Positions 8,834 through 17,896 of a stretch of DNA of 64,000 bases are shown piece after piece (position 1 is the first letter of the stretch; each line of letters begins with the position of its first letter). Origin of the DNA: Rudanella paleaurantiibacter. GTDB lineage: Bacteria; Bacteroidota; Bacteroidia; Cytophagales; Spirosomataceae. The translations under genes and the position numbers were made by a program. Under the pieces are notes generated by a model. The model was not told where the DNA came from, ran no database searches, and worked only from the letters and a program-made list of their open reading frames with translations. The stretch covers positions 62,001 to 126,000 of the forward strand of contig NZ_WELI01000008.1 in the NCBI RefSeq assembly GCF_009184635.1, in the 5' to 3' direction.

Positions 8834-9768
8834 GGGCAGTTGGTGTAGTAAAAGCGGGCGCGGCTTCCATCAGACCGGGCATACCCTGTGGGATAATTTT
8901 GTGCGTTGTACGCGTAATTGTACTGTAGGATTGAACTTTCAATCAAGAAACCAGACCGATAACGCCGGATGGTTTCGGTCTGCACATTGCTCCGGGCACG
9001 GCCGTTTGCGCTGAGGTCGCTTTCTGGAAATCCCTTAAAGCGCAGTTCACCTGTACGGATAGGCAGACGATTATCGTAGCTGATGGTTCGCTCGATACGC
9101 TCGCCTGTATCGCCATAACTTATTGTTTGGTTGGTTATTTGCCCCTGTGCATCGTAAGTGTATCGGGTAGTGTCTTTGCCACTAACCGTGCGACTAATCA
9201 GGCCGTTGGTGAGGTCTATAAGTTGGAATTTCGGTTGTTGGATTCGGATGGGGCGCCCGTCGGAGCCTACCGATATCTCTGTTAGCAACGTACCTGAAGC
9301 TGCTACTTCTCTATATTGGCTTAATTGGTTACCTGTGTACTGATAGGTAGTGGTCCAGGGAGAATCGTTTGGTACGGTGCCGCTGATTCGGCGAATAGAC
9401 TGAATTTGCTTTGGTGTACCTTGATATTCATACACAAAGGCCCCTTCCGTAATGGTTGGCAGGCCGTTTGTGTACGTAGTAATCCGGTCGGTGCGGCTGT
9501 TTAAGTAGTGATCGGGGCCGAAGCCAAAAAACTGGCTAATCTGCCGGGTAATGCGTCCCTTCTCTTTGCGGATAGCAGTTGTTTTGGTAAGATGTCCAAA
9601 TGAATCATACTCATAAGCCGTTGAATCGGAATACCCCTCGTAGGTATACGTGGCCAGGCCAAGACGGCAACCTGCTGGAATAATCGAATTGGGTAAATCT
9701 GGAGTATGGCTGCAACCAGTCCCCCCCAATACACCCAGCATAAGAATGTTGCGAATGAATTGTCTCAT
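8830..9768 (-). CDS. Lipoprotein with YD/RHS-like repeats
   Basis: A 312-residue predicted lipoprotein: the leader ends LGVLGGTGC with cysteine as lipobox residue. The body is made of beta-hairpin repeats resembling the wall-associated YD/RHS type (YEYDSFGHLTKTT, YTYDAQGQITNQT, YNYAYNAQNYPTGYAR). Such repeats usually build carbohydrate-binding or shell-like beta structures. It overlaps its neighbours on both sides by 4 bases (ATGA), so it is part of a tightly coupled operon. No enzyme motif is visible. Function unknown; envelope location inferred. Confidence 0.75.
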   Translation of the reverse strand: MRQFIRNILMLGVLGGTGCSHTPDLPNSIIPAGCRLGLATYTYEGYSDSTAYEYDSFGHLTKTTAIRKEKGRITRQISQFFGFGPDHYLNSRTDRITTYTNGLPTITEGAFVYEYQGTPKQIQSIRRISGTVPNDSPWTTTYQYTGNQLSQYREVAASGTLLTEISVGSDGRPIRIQQPKFQLIDLTNGLISRTVSGKDTTRYTYDAQGQITNQTISYGDTGERIERTISYDNRLPIRTGELRFKGFPESDLSANGRARSNVQTETIRRYRSGFLIESSILQYNYAYNAQNYPTGYARSDGSRARFYYTNCP

Positions 9769-11126
9769 TGATCAATCTCAAGTTTTAGAAAAACCCGTCG
9801 GTTTTTAGCTTTATTCTCTTCTGTGTCACGAGGGGAAATAGGATATCGGCTACCCTGACCACTCCAGGCCATTTTCTTTTCGGGCACCCCCTGCCACAAC
9901 AAGAAGTTGCTGATCATTCGCGCCCTGAGCTCAGACAGGTAGCGGTTAATTTGTTCATCGCCTTCAGGGTCGGTATGGCCAATGATTTTTAGACGATACT
10001 CTGGGTGTGTTTGCATAAATACACCTACCTGCCGTAGCAGGTCGCGGTCCTCTTCATCGAGGAGATAGCTGCCCTGTTCGAAGTAGATCAAAGGCAGTTC
10101 GTCGGGCAAGCGATAGACACGTTTCGGCGATACCGTCAGGTGAGGGCGCGCCGTTGAGGTAGCTGCACCGGCCGAAATATTTGGGGGAGGGGCTATAGCC
10201 GGCAGCGCAATCACGTTAAGACCGGTTCGAATCGTAAGTGGTTGGCTGTAGCGGGCAACGCCGGTCGTGTGTTTCGCGGTTAGCTTGTACTGCCCCGGCT
10301 GAATCATGTAGGTGCACAGTTGGTTATCCACGCCGGGTACACTTTGTAGAGGTGTGGTTGTGTTGTCTCGAACAGATTGTAGCTCTCCGTTTACCTTCTG
10401 TTGACCCTGCGGAATTTGTATTGACACTACTGTCAGTTCCCGTAGTAGCTTGATGGAGTGTGTACGTTGCTGCCCATCAAGCTGTTCAATGACAATATTT
10501 CCCTGATAAGGTAGATAACCTGATTGCTGAATTTCCAGAGCTACGATATCCTGTTTTGAGAAGGATGCGCGGAACAAACCTTTGCTATCCGTATCAAAGC
10601 AGCGTTTTGTTTGTTCGTTCGTTGAAAATAAGCATGCTTTGACTCGTAAAGGAGAGTTGGTAAGGGCATCGGTTACGGTAAAGAGTCCACGCTGTGGCAT
10701 ACCCATCTTTGGGCTTCCCTGCTGCTCATAGTGTCGTTGTGCCGACTGTTGGTACAGCTGATCGACCCCTTGTTTATCTAAGGCTACAAGAGGAATAAGA
10801 ACTCCGAAAACGACCGCTGATCGATTCGCTGAAAGGTTGGACAGAGAGAGTTGCTGAGTGTGATAGCCTGTATGCTCAATAATTAATACGGTTGCCCTAC
10901 AGTCGAGGTCAATTCGAAACTGCCCCGAGCCTTCGGCTGATTGCCCCAACAAAACCCGCCCTGTAGGTAGCTTAACGGATAAGCTGGCTTGTATAGGTTG
11001 CCGGGTTTTATAATCCAGCACAACTCCTGATACGATGAGGCAATTGTCTGCCCGGCTATTTCCTGCGCTTATAAATGAAACCCACCATAGGGCAAGTACT
11101 ATCCACCTGATCGCTCGCACGTCCAC
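9765..11126 (-). CDS. OmpA family outer-membrane protein
   Basis: A 453-residue exported protein. After an N-terminal signal segment comes a carboxypeptidase-regulatory-like beta domain (VVLDYKTRQPIQASLSVKL, about 35-100), then further beta domains. The C-terminal about 110 residues are an OmpA peptidoglycan-binding domain: IYFEQGSYLLDEEDRDLL, then IIGHTDPEGDEQINRYLSEL and the closing KNRRVFLKLEI. OmpA-C domains hold the outer membrane to the cell wall. This gives the operon a cell-wall anchor. It is the only member of the operon with a clearly named family besides the T9SS protein. Confidence 0.88.
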   Translation of the reverse strand: MDVRAIRWIVLALWWVSFISAGNSRADNCLIVSGVVLDYKTRQPIQASLSVKLPTGRVLLGQSAEGSGQFRIDLDCRATVLIIEHTGYHTQQLSLSNLSANRSAVVFGVLIPLVALDKQGVDQLYQQSAQRHYEQQGSPKMGMPQRGLFTVTDALTNSPLRVKACLFSTNEQTKRCFDTDSKGLFRASFSKQDIVALEIQQSGYLPYQGNIVIEQLDGQQRTHSIKLLRELTVVSIQIPQGQQKVNGELQSVRDNTTTPLQSVPGVDNQLCTYMIQPGQYKLTAKHTTGVARYSQPLTIRTGLNVIALPAIAPPPNISAGAATSTARPHLTVSPKRVYRLPDELPLIYFEQGSYLLDEEDRDLLRQVGVFMQTHPEYRLKIIGHTDPEGDEQINRYLSELRARMISNFLLWQGVPEKKMAWSGQGSRYPISPRDTEENKAKNRRVFLKLEIDQ

Positions 11127-11145
11127 ACCCGTATAGGTTTAGGGC

Positions 11146-12426
11146 TTAATTATTCGCCACTCCGATGTTACCCAGTAATACCTGCCAGTTGAGTTGCCCT
11201 TCACCGTTTACGGTTTTCTCATACGACTGTAGCTTGACCCGTACATTTTTTTGGGTTACGTCGCTGTAGAGAACATTGCGTCCTCCTGGGCCGCCGTAAC
11301 CCGTAAAGGTTTGTTGACCAGTGATAGTACCGTAATAGTTGCCGTCAGCAGCTTGTGTTAACTCCCTGATATATTGAATTTCGGACCATTCGATATTGGT
11401 TCGACTGTAAGGGAGTAATTTCAAGCGGGTCAGGTACTCCCGAATTGGGTATCGGCGAGAGCCGGGTCTGTTGGTAGAGGTAACTTCAATTGTAGCAGTA
11501 GGCATGAATAATCGTACTGCTTGCTCAATGGCTTGATCGCGTCGATCTAAAGGAATTGATTTATTCGTGATGACATTGAGGTATCCTGAGAACTCATCAA
11601 CGCGCTGTAACGCTTTGACTCTGTACGATTCATATTCTGAATCACTCAAGGTAGGTCTTGCTTTGGCCACAGCAACTGCCGTTACTGGTGTACTTACTGG
11701 CGAATTGACAGCGGGGGTAGAAGGATCAGATGCTTGTTGCCCTGTGTTTACTACCACAACAACAGCTGGCACATTAGCCGTTTCTGATGTATTGGGTTTG
11801 GGGCCCGAAACAACTGTTTCGGAGGTTCCGGTAGCCGCAACGGGAACCGTGGGTTCTGTTTTAGCTACGGTGCTAACCGGTTCGGGTGCGCCCCCCGCCA
11901 ATACTTGCTGACGAATGGTTGGCAGGAGCGATACCACGTCGGTAGGAGCCATAATGAGTTGGTGTCGGCCATCTTTACGCAACACCATTACCAACTCATC
12001 TTTGTTGATAGATGCGGCAGTGCCCTGGAGCGTCTTGTAGTTGATAACCTGCTCACTTTCGTACGAAATAGTTGCCGGAATAACCGTAAATGGAACGGCT
12101 TTTACCAGAAAGTCAGACTGCCGATTTGACGTTTTAGCAGTAGAGAACTGCTCGATTTGTTGCCGGGCTGAGGCTGCATCGGCCGGTAATGTAGAAATCA
12201 CCAGAAAATCACCTGCGGCATTGAAAGCCATCAGAACGTTGCTTCGTTGAAAGCTGTATGTACTTGGGCCATTGTCTCTTTTTACACTCAGGACAACTTT
12301 GTCTTCCGTAGCATCGGCCAATCGTGCATTGGGTAGCTTATCGCCGTTGGCAAAGTAAATGGCTTCCTGCGCAAGGCTCCGCTCGGAAACGAAAAATAGC
12401 AGTATGACAGGTAAAAGGTGTTTCAT
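11146..12426 (-). CDS. Exported protein sharing a domain with the 7859-8833 product
   Basis: A 426-residue protein with a signal peptide (LLPVILLFFVSERSLAQ), an N-terminal beta-rich region (about 20-180) and a low-complexity Val/Thr/Ala/Pro linker (about 185-265). The C-terminal alpha-beta domain (about 270-426) resembles the domain in the operon's 7859-8833 protein. I see a match in the order YLNVITNKSIPLDRRDQAIEQ, PIREYLTRLKLLPYS, a TFTGYGG segment and WQVLLGNI. The early region begins IYFANGDKLPNARL, a strand pattern seen in exported Bacteroidota proteins of unknown role. No catalytic motif seen. Confidence 0.7.
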   Translation of the reverse strand: MKHLLPVILLFFVSERSLAQEAIYFANGDKLPNARLADATEDKVVLSVKRDNGPSTYSFQRSNVLMAFNAAGDFLVISTLPADAASARQQIEQFSTAKTSNRQSDFLVKAVPFTVIPATISYESEQVINYKTLQGTAASINKDELVMVLRKDGRHQLIMAPTDVVSLLPTIRQQVLAGGAPEPVSTVAKTEPTVPVAATGTSETVVSGPKPNTSETANVPAVVVVVNTGQQASDPSTPAVNSPVSTPVTAVAVAKARPTLSDSEYESYRVKALQRVDEFSGYLNVITNKSIPLDRRDQAIEQAVRLFMPTATIEVTSTNRPGSRRYPIREYLTRLKLLPYSRTNIEWSEIQYIRELTQAADGNYYGTITGQQTFTGYGGPGGRNVLYSDVTQKNVRVKLQSYEKTVNGEGQLNWQVLLGNIGVANN

Positions 12427-12442
12427 GGTGCAGAGGTATCGG

Positions 12443-13258
12443 TTAACGCATCGTTTGAACTAACTGGTGTGTTGCATCGGCCATGAACGATTCTAAGTCG
12501 TTCTGGTCAATCGCTTCGTAGGCCGTAATTTTAGCTTTTGTTTCGCCGGGACGCACCCATTGAAATGCTCTGAAACCTGTATTTTTTTTGTAGTACCCGC
12601 GGCAGGCATCATCGGTACAAGGGGTGTAATGAATCTTGTAATTCCCGACAACCTGATTGGTTTTCACCTGAATCAACTTGAATTCAACCGATGCGCCACC
12701 CAATGTTCTGTAGTCTTGGCGCATCTTTACACTACGCTCCGAGTCGCCGTCCTGAACGTAACAAACGTTGGTATTGTAGCCAACGGGGCGCTCAATACTG
12801 ATGAGCTCCAGAATGAGGTCCGTGTCGGTCTGATTACCAATTTTCTTATAACTCTCGCCGGGCAATACCTGATTGAACAGTGCTCTATCGCGTACGCTGA
12901 ACCCTTCTTTGAAAAGTTGTTTTTCGATAGCGTTGTAAAGAGCGGTCTCGTCGTATTGCTGTTGGATTTCGGTGTATTTCGTCGCTGCTTTCCCGCGCCG
13001 TTCTTTGACCACTACTTGACGCCCAGTTTTGATTGGTTCGGTCGGCTTAGACGTGACGCCATTATATCGTAAATCATCTTGGGGTCTTGGGACCCGCAGC
13101 ACAATCTTAGGTGATTTGTTGACAAGCATTAGCTGTGTAAGGGCATCGGAAGAGTGAAGCTCGGCTGGCTTTTGCGTAAATCGGACGATGGCCTTTTTCG
13201 CGCACCCACTCAGGCTCAGTAACCCTACGCATAGGGCTACGGGAATCATACGAATCAT
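12443..13258 (-). CDS. Lipoprotein of unknown function
   Basis: A 271-residue predicted lipoprotein; the leader is MIRMIPVALCVGLLSLSGC with a typical lipobox (LSGC). The mature part is mixed alpha-beta with a basic stretch KTGRQVVVKERRGKAATKY and the segment DLILELISIERPVGYN. Four cysteines in the mature part (NVCYVQDG, TPCTDDACRG and the anchor) could allow one disulfide besides the lipid anchor. It resembles outer-membrane lipoproteins that sit next to OmpA genes, but I cannot name a family. It lies 16 bases before the 12426 start, so it is in the operon. Confidence 0.7.
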   Translation of the reverse strand: MIRMIPVALCVGLLSLSGCAKKAIVRFTQKPAELHSSDALTQLMLVNKSPKIVLRVPRPQDDLRYNGVTSKPTEPIKTGRQVVVKERRGKAATKYTEIQQQYDETALYNAIEKQLFKEGFSVRDRALFNQVLPGESYKKIGNQTDTDLILELISIERPVGYNTNVCYVQDGDSERSVKMRQDYRTLGGASVEFKLIQVKTNQVVGNYKIHYTPCTDDACRGYYKKNTGFRAFQWVRPGETKAKITAYEAIDQNDLESFMADATHQLVQTMR

Positions 13259-13288
13259 GTGTAGTAGTAAATGGAATGGATGGATAGA

Positions 13289-14155
13289 CTACCGGCCGTA
13301 GCCACAGGCTTTACAATTAACAACGAGCACTTTACCAAACTGCACGTTTCCGTTTTCGTCAAGCACTTTTTCGTGCAACGTGTGCGTTTCGTAATTACAA
13401 ATGCCGTACGGAATTTCTGTTTTGACTTTGGTGATAATCCGACTGCCTACTTCTTTTTTGCTGCCAGTATTATTATTCCCACCGGTAGCGCCAGGTGGTT
13501 CTGGTTGCACGGGAGTTGGTGGGTCTGGTGGCGGAGGAGGGTTATGGGGTATTGGTGCAGGCGGATTGTAAAGAACGGTAAAGTTTGCTCTGTCATTCGC
13601 GCATAGCACTTTCTGTATGTATGTTCTGATGTCGTCTACATTGCTAAATACTCTGTACGATTTTTTACCAAGGCGGTATTCATTGAAGGAATTCGAATAG
13701 ACAAGAATGGAGTCATTTTTTGCATTCTTTATCAACCATCGGGTTAGTGAGTCAGCAGTACCGCTACGGGCAGGATTCGCGAATACTTTAGGAACTTCTA
13801 ATTCGTCAAAGTTCTTGCTGATTAATTTCCCGATAACTGTTGGGCTCCCCGTCTTCTTGGTTCCGCCCTTTTCAATGGTAGTTTTCATTGAAAAGGTGGA
13901 TGTTTGATCTGGCCGGACCAAGGTTGGATCAAGGATATACGTCTTCGTACATTGTTTTTCATCCGCAGATATTACCGCGCACAGCTCACGAATTGACTCG
14001 GGAATTCGGCTTACATTATCGTCATCATATTCAACATTTAACGAATCCGACAGCACGATGTTGAGGCTATTTCGTACAGCAGGAGGGTCTTTTTTGCAGC
14101 CGGGTAAAACCGTGGATAGAATAAGTAAAGAAAGGAGAATGTAGATTTTTTTCAT
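13289..14155 (-). CDS. Lipoprotein with proline-rich linker
   Basis: A 288-residue predicted lipoprotein; the leader ends LILSTVLPGC (LPGC lipobox). Residues about 30-205 form an alpha-beta domain (including ESIRELCAVISADEKQC and SLTRWLIKNAKNDSILVYSN). A proline-rich linker (PAPIPHNPPPPPDPPTPVQP) precedes a C-terminal cysteine-containing tail (YGICNYETHTL, VVNCKACGYGR). The linker could span periplasm or reach the wall. No family recognised. Operon member, 30 bases from the next gene. Confidence 0.7.
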   Translation of the reverse strand: MKKIYILLSLLILSTVLPGCKKDPPAVRNSLNIVLSDSLNVEYDDDNVSRIPESIRELCAVISADEKQCTKTYILDPTLVRPDQTSTFSMKTTIEKGGTKKTGSPTVIGKLISKNFDELEVPKVFANPARSGTADSLTRWLIKNAKNDSILVYSNSFNEYRLGKKSYRVFSNVDDIRTYIQKVLCANDRANFTVLYNPPAPIPHNPPPPPDPPTPVQPEPPGATGGNNNTGSKKEVGSRIITKVKTEIPYGICNYETHTLHEKVLDENGNVQFGKVLVVNCKACGYGR

Positions 14156-14161
14156 GGTGTG

Positions 14162-15031
14162 TTAGCTGGTTTGAAGAATCTCCATTTGGCGTTGTAATCC
14201 TTTTCGGGCAATGAGTCCTTGTATGTCAAAGGGCTGTTTCACGATTAAATCGGCCAGTTCACGGTCTGTCAATACACCAGTTGTTTCAATAACAAAATGA
14301 TTTTCATCTTTTGGATAAATGTGATGATTGCCTGCTGATACTTGTATTGGCTTTACTTGAGGTGTGCTGCCATTAATAAATAGCGGCTGTTGTATCGTAC
14401 CCGTACTGTCTTTAAATCTTTGACCGCCTGAACTAACGTACCGGCTATACTCCGATTGAATTTTGTAATTGAAACGGGACGTGTACAAAAAATAGCCTGT
14501 GTATGCTACGTGAAGAATAGATGCCAGTAAGTAACAAACCAGCACAGCTCCGGCAATGGCGTCTGGCGTCATGTATGCATCATAAAAGAAGTAAAACTTC
14601 ATAATTCCTGATGCAATTATGACCACGTAGAAAAAGTTTGTGTATAGTGTGTACTTGCTTATTTTTCGTCTTAAGTCTTCTTTAAGAACCTCATTGTCTG
14701 CATTAACTAATTCATTTTGATGCCGACAAATACGGTCGTGCCAAGCATGAGACACTACTGCCAGGAAAATGTCAATGAAAATAGCAGCAGCGATTGCTTC
14801 CCACATAACGCCTTGGTCAATACCGTAAATAGTGGGAATAATCTCTAACACTAGAATGGCAAAGAAGGCTATCATTTGAGTCGGGTAGCCAATAGTTTCG
14901 AATAGCCCAGGTAGCACTACTCCGCCAAATGTGCGTTTGCTCTTTTTAGTATAGAGCCAAAAGTTTTTGGTTTCTTTTGATGGGACGAAATCTTGACCTG
15001 GTGGGAAACTGAATAATTTAAAACTTAGCAT
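14162..15031 (-). CDS. Multi-pass inner-membrane protein, first gene of envelope operon
   Basis: A 289-residue membrane protein with about four transmembrane helices: QMIAFFAILVLEIIPTIY, WEAIAAAIFIDIFLAVVSHA, TNFFYVVIIASGIMKFYFF and AIAGAVLVCYLLASILHVAY. A soluble C-terminal domain (about 185-289) contains FVIETTGVLTDRELADLIVK. No signal peptide and no known motif. It is the first gene of the minus-strand operon (15031 to 4255). Its start is preceded by a palindrome and a TAnnTTTG-like box. Probably the inner-membrane part of whatever envelope assembly the operon makes; that is inference from gene order. Confidence 0.7.
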   Translation of the reverse strand: MLSFKLFSFPPGQDFVPSKETKNFWLYTKKSKRTFGGVVLPGLFETIGYPTQMIAFFAILVLEIIPTIYGIDQGVMWEAIAAAIFIDIFLAVVSHAWHDRICRHQNELVNADNEVLKEDLRRKISKYTLYTNFFYVVIIASGIMKFYFFYDAYMTPDAIAGAVLVCYLLASILHVAYTGYFLYTSRFNYKIQSEYSRYVSSGGQRFKDSTGTIQQPLFINGSTPQVKPIQVSAGNHHIYPKDENHFVIETTGVLTDRELADLIVKQPFDIQGLIARKGLQRQMEILQTS

Positions 15032-15366
15032 GTAAAGGGAAAAGTATGGAAAGTGATCATCTGTAAACGTTACAAATATATGTAACTGATTAGTTAAAAG
15101 TCACGTCTCATTTAGCAAGCGTAAATTATTTTTTAAGCCGTCATTAGTTACAAAAGTTGTGTATCTATATAGTGTTAGTATATATTTGGCTTGGTAGTGA
15201 AGCTTGAGATGTACTCTTTTCAAGATATACTAAGGTATGGTGTCTTTAATGAAGAAGCTGGTTTTGTTGTATCCCCCTTAACAAAATTTGTGAAACATTT
15301 TCGTGGAACACTCTTGGAATATCAAAATGCATCCGGCATCTTTGACACTGCAACGTACCAAAACCC
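15032..15366. promoter_or_regulatory. Divergent promoter region: envelope operon and parA
   Basis: This 335-base gap has no convincing gene. Minus strand: a perfect palindrome GTTACAAATATATGTAAC (15069-15086) contains the -7 box TATATTTG of the operon (plus-strand 15073-15080), a likely operator. Plus strand: TTG at 15157-15159 and TATATTTG at 15181-15188 with a 21-base spacer, a Bacteroidota promoter about 180 bases before parA. An ORF from 15191 runs into parA in another frame and is not convincing. Confidence 0.6.
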
Positions 15367-16155
15367 ATGGGCAAAGTCATTGCTGTCGCCAACCAAAAAG
15401 GGGGCGTCGGAAAAACCACTACGACAATCAATTTGGCTGCCAGTTTGGCCGCCCTCGAATACCGAACGCTGATTGTTGACGCTGATCCGCAGGCCAACTC
15501 CACATCGGGGCTTGGCTACAATCCGAAAGAAATCGAAAACAGCATCTACGAATGCATGATCGAGGATATTCGGACGCGAGACGCTATTCTGCAAACTGAC
15601 TTTCCGAACCTCGACCTGCTGCCGTCGCATATTGACCTGGTCGGGGCCGAGATCGAGATGATCAACCTCAAAAACCGCGAAGAGCGGATGAAAGAGGCTC
15701 TCAACGATATCCGGCATGACTACGACTTTGTGGTCGTCGATTGCTCGCCCTCGCTGGGTCTGATCACCATCAACGCGCTCACAGCCGCCGATTCGGTTAT
15801 TATCCCGGTACAGTGCGAATACTTCGCTCTCGAAGGGTTGGGCAAACTGCTCAACACGATCAAAATTATTCAGTCGCGGCTCAATACGGAGCTGTCGATT
15901 GAGGGTATCCTGCTGACCATGTACGACTTACGGGTTCGTTTGTCAAATCAGGTGGTTGGTGAGGTAACTGCCCACTTCCAGTCGATGGTATTCAACACCA
16001 TCATCCCGCGCAACATTCGCCTGAGCGAATCACCCAGCTTTGGGGTGCCTGCGCTGGCTCAGGATGCCGATAGCAAAGGCGCTATCAGCTACCTGAACTT
16101 AGCTCGCGAAATTTTAGTCAAAAACGGTATCATGCCCCAGGACATGGCCGTCTGA
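15367..16155 (+). CDS. parA: Chromosome partitioning ATPase ParA (Soj)
   Basis: A 262-residue ParA/MinD-family ATPase that drives chromosome origin segregation with ParB. The deviant Walker A motif is KGGVGKTTTTINLAASLA (about residue 10), the Walker B-like strand is VVVDCSPSLGL (about 122) and the region VPVQCEYFALEGL is typical of Soj. It is followed 111 bases later by parB in the same direction, the standard pair. The start at ATG 15367 puts the conserved MGKVIAVANQ at the N-terminus. Confidence 0.97.
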   Translation: MGKVIAVANQKGGVGKTTTTINLAASLAALEYRTLIVDADPQANSTSGLGYNPKEIENSIYECMIEDIRTRDAILQTDFPNLDLLPSHIDLVGAEIEMINLKNREERMKEALNDIRHDYDFVVVDCSPSLGLITINALTAADSVIIPVQCEYFALEGLGKLLNTIKIIQSRLNTELSIEGILLTMYDLRVRLSNQVVGEVTAHFQSMVFNTIIPRNIRLSESPSFGVPALAQDADSKGAISYLNLAREILVKNGIMPQDMAV

Positions 16156-16170
16156 AAAAGTTAAAAAACG

Positions 16171-16258
16171 TTTACGGTTTATAGTTTACAGTTGCAGGCC
16201 GTGATTGTCGAGATCCACGTACTGCATGGACTGAAAACTGTAAACTGAAAACTATAAA
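16171..16258. repeat. 7-bp-period inverted repeat between parA and parB
   Basis: Left arm heptads TTTACGG, TTTATAG, TTTACAG, TTGCAGG (16171-16198); right arm heptads CTGAAAA, CTGTAAA, CTGAAAA, CTATAAA (16231-16258). The arms are inverted relative to each other, so an imperfect hairpin can form. This is not a canonical parS (TGTTTCACGTGAAACA), which I did not find in the window. Confidence 0.75.
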
Positions 16259-16266
16259 CTCTTACA

Positions 16267-17184
16267 ATGGATACTTCGAACGCCAAAGCGCCAAAACGAA
16301 TGACGGGTCTGGGACGAGGATTGGGCGCCTTGTTGCAGGATAGCGATGGGGGCAGCCGACACACCAAGCCATCGCCGTTTGAGGCCATCAGTACCATGAC
16401 CGAGATTAATCTCGGATACATCGAAACAAACCCGTTTCAGCCCCGAACCCGCTTTGATGAAGAGGCCCTCAACGAGCTCGCCGAGTCGATTCGGGTGCAG
16501 GGCATTATTCAGCCCATTACGGTGCGGCAACTGGGTAAAGATCAGTATCAGCTCATCTCAGGCGAACGCCGGTTGCAGGCATCCAAAATTGCCGGACTGA
16601 CTCATATACCCGCTTATGTTCGGACGGCCAACGACCAGCAGATGCTGGAAATGGCCCTCATCGAGAACATTCAGCGGGAGAACCTTAACTCCATGGAAAT
16701 TGCCCTGAGCTACCAGCGGCTCATCACGGAGTGTAGTCTTAAGCAGGAGGAGCTGGGCGAGCGCGTTGGCAAAAACCGGACAACGGTCAACAACTACATC
16801 CGGTTGCTCAAACTGCCACCTGTGATTCAGGCATCCCTGCGCGATAACGTGATTTCGATGGGCCACGCCCGGGCGATTATCAACATCGACAACCCCGAAA
16901 CCCAGATCAAACTCTTTAAGAAAATTGTGGAGGAAGACTGGTCGGTGCGGAAGGTGGAAGAGGCTGTTCGGAACCTGGCCGACGAAACCGAAGGGGCAAC
17001 GGCCCGGCGGGTGACCTTGCCCAAACAGGAGATTCGGAGCTTACAGTTTAAGCTCTCGTCGATGTTTGGTACGAAGGTGTCGATCAAGGCTGACGAGAAG
17101 CATAAAGGCGAAATCAAGATTCCGTTTGCCTCGCAGGAAGAATTAGACAAGATTCTGCTGGTTCTGAATTCCAGTGCGTCGTAA
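16267..17184 (+). CDS. parB: Chromosome partitioning protein ParB (Spo0J)
   Basis: A 305-residue ParB that binds parS sites and works with ParA. The N-terminus has the ParA-interacting segment GLGRGLGALLQD. The ParB/sulfiredoxin-like CTPase domain contains NPFQPRTRFDEEALNELAES and the arginine-rich box GERRLQASKIAGL. The helix-turn-helix is at QEELGERVGKNRTTVNNYIR. The C-terminal dimerisation part is short. It follows parA directly. Confidence 0.97.
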   Translation: MDTSNAKAPKRMTGLGRGLGALLQDSDGGSRHTKPSPFEAISTMTEINLGYIETNPFQPRTRFDEEALNELAESIRVQGIIQPITVRQLGKDQYQLISGERRLQASKIAGLTHIPAYVRTANDQQMLEMALIENIQRENLNSMEIALSYQRLITECSLKQEELGERVGKNRTTVNNYIRLLKLPPVIQASLRDNVISMGHARAIINIDNPETQIKLFKKIVEEDWSVRKVEEAVRNLADETEGATARRVTLPKQEIRSLQFKLSSMFGTKVSIKADEKHKGEIKIPFASQEELDKILLVLNSSAS

Positions 17185-17194
17185 ACAGCGGGCC

Positions 17195-17896
17195 ATGAGA
17201 GGGGTAAGGATGGGGCTGGTGCTCGGGGTGGCACTGAGTATATGGGCACAGGGGGCCAAAGCGCAAACAACGGGGGCTGCCCCCGATACACTGCGGCCGG
17301 CCGGTGCCGATAGCATTCGGGTGGGCAGTTCGGTACTGACCACCGAGCCATCAGGCATTGATACGGCAGGCGCGAAGCCCCTGTCGGCAAAACAGGAAGC
17401 CCTACGCCGGACGATTATTCCCCGGAAGGCAACGCTCCGGTCTATCATGCTGCCCGGCTTAGGACAGGCTTACAACCGCGATTTCTGGAAAATACCACTG
17501 ATCTACGCCGGCATTGGCACGTCGATCTACTTTTTGGTTGATAACAACCGGGAGTACCTCAAATTTGAAAATGCCTACCGGGTTGCCTACAATGATACCA
17601 CCAATGGACCCGGACAAGGTACGGCTTTGGTGTACATCCGAAGTCGGAAAAGCGAGCAGCGGTTAGGGATTGCCCAGCTCAAAAGCGCCACGAGCTTGTA
17701 CCAGCGTTACCGGGACATGAACGTGATTATCACGGTGGCGCTGTGGGCGCTCAATGCGGTGGAGGCCAACGTGGCCGCTCACCTGAAAACATTTGACCTG
17801 TCGGACGACCTGACCCTGCGCATACGGCCCAACGTGCGCTCGGTAGGAGGCACTGCGGTGCCGGGTGTCCGGTTAACCTTGAATTTTAAAAAATGA
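17195..17896 (+). CDS. DUF5683 domain protein, exported
   Basis: A 233-residue protein of the DUF5683 family. It has a signal peptide (MGLVLGVALSIWAQGAKAQ). The conserved core (about 85-190) includes SIMLPGLGQAYNRDFWKIPL, the hydrophobic strand IYAGIGTSIYFLVDNNREY and RYRDMNVIITVALWALNAVEANVAAHL. Homologues often sit between parB and dapB in Bacteroidota, as here. I chose ATG 17195, just after the parB stop; an in-frame GTG at 17174 would overlap parB. It overlaps dapB by 4 bases. Function unknown; probably membrane-associated. Confidence 0.88.
   Translation: MRGVRMGLVLGVALSIWAQGAKAQTTGAAPDTLRPAGADSIRVGSSVLTTEPSGIDTAGAKPLSAKQEALRRTIIPRKATLRSIMLPGLGQAYNRDFWKIPLIYAGIGTSIYFLVDNNREYLKFENAYRVAYNDTTNGPGQGTALVYIRSRKSEQRLGIAQLKSATSLYQRYRDMNVIITVALWALNAVEANVAAHLKTFDLSDDLTLRIRPNVRSVGGTAVPGVRLTLNFKK

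Noticed and set aside
16156-16266. Possible parS between parA and parB
   Set aside because: The palindrome there is made of heptads and does not match the parS consensus.
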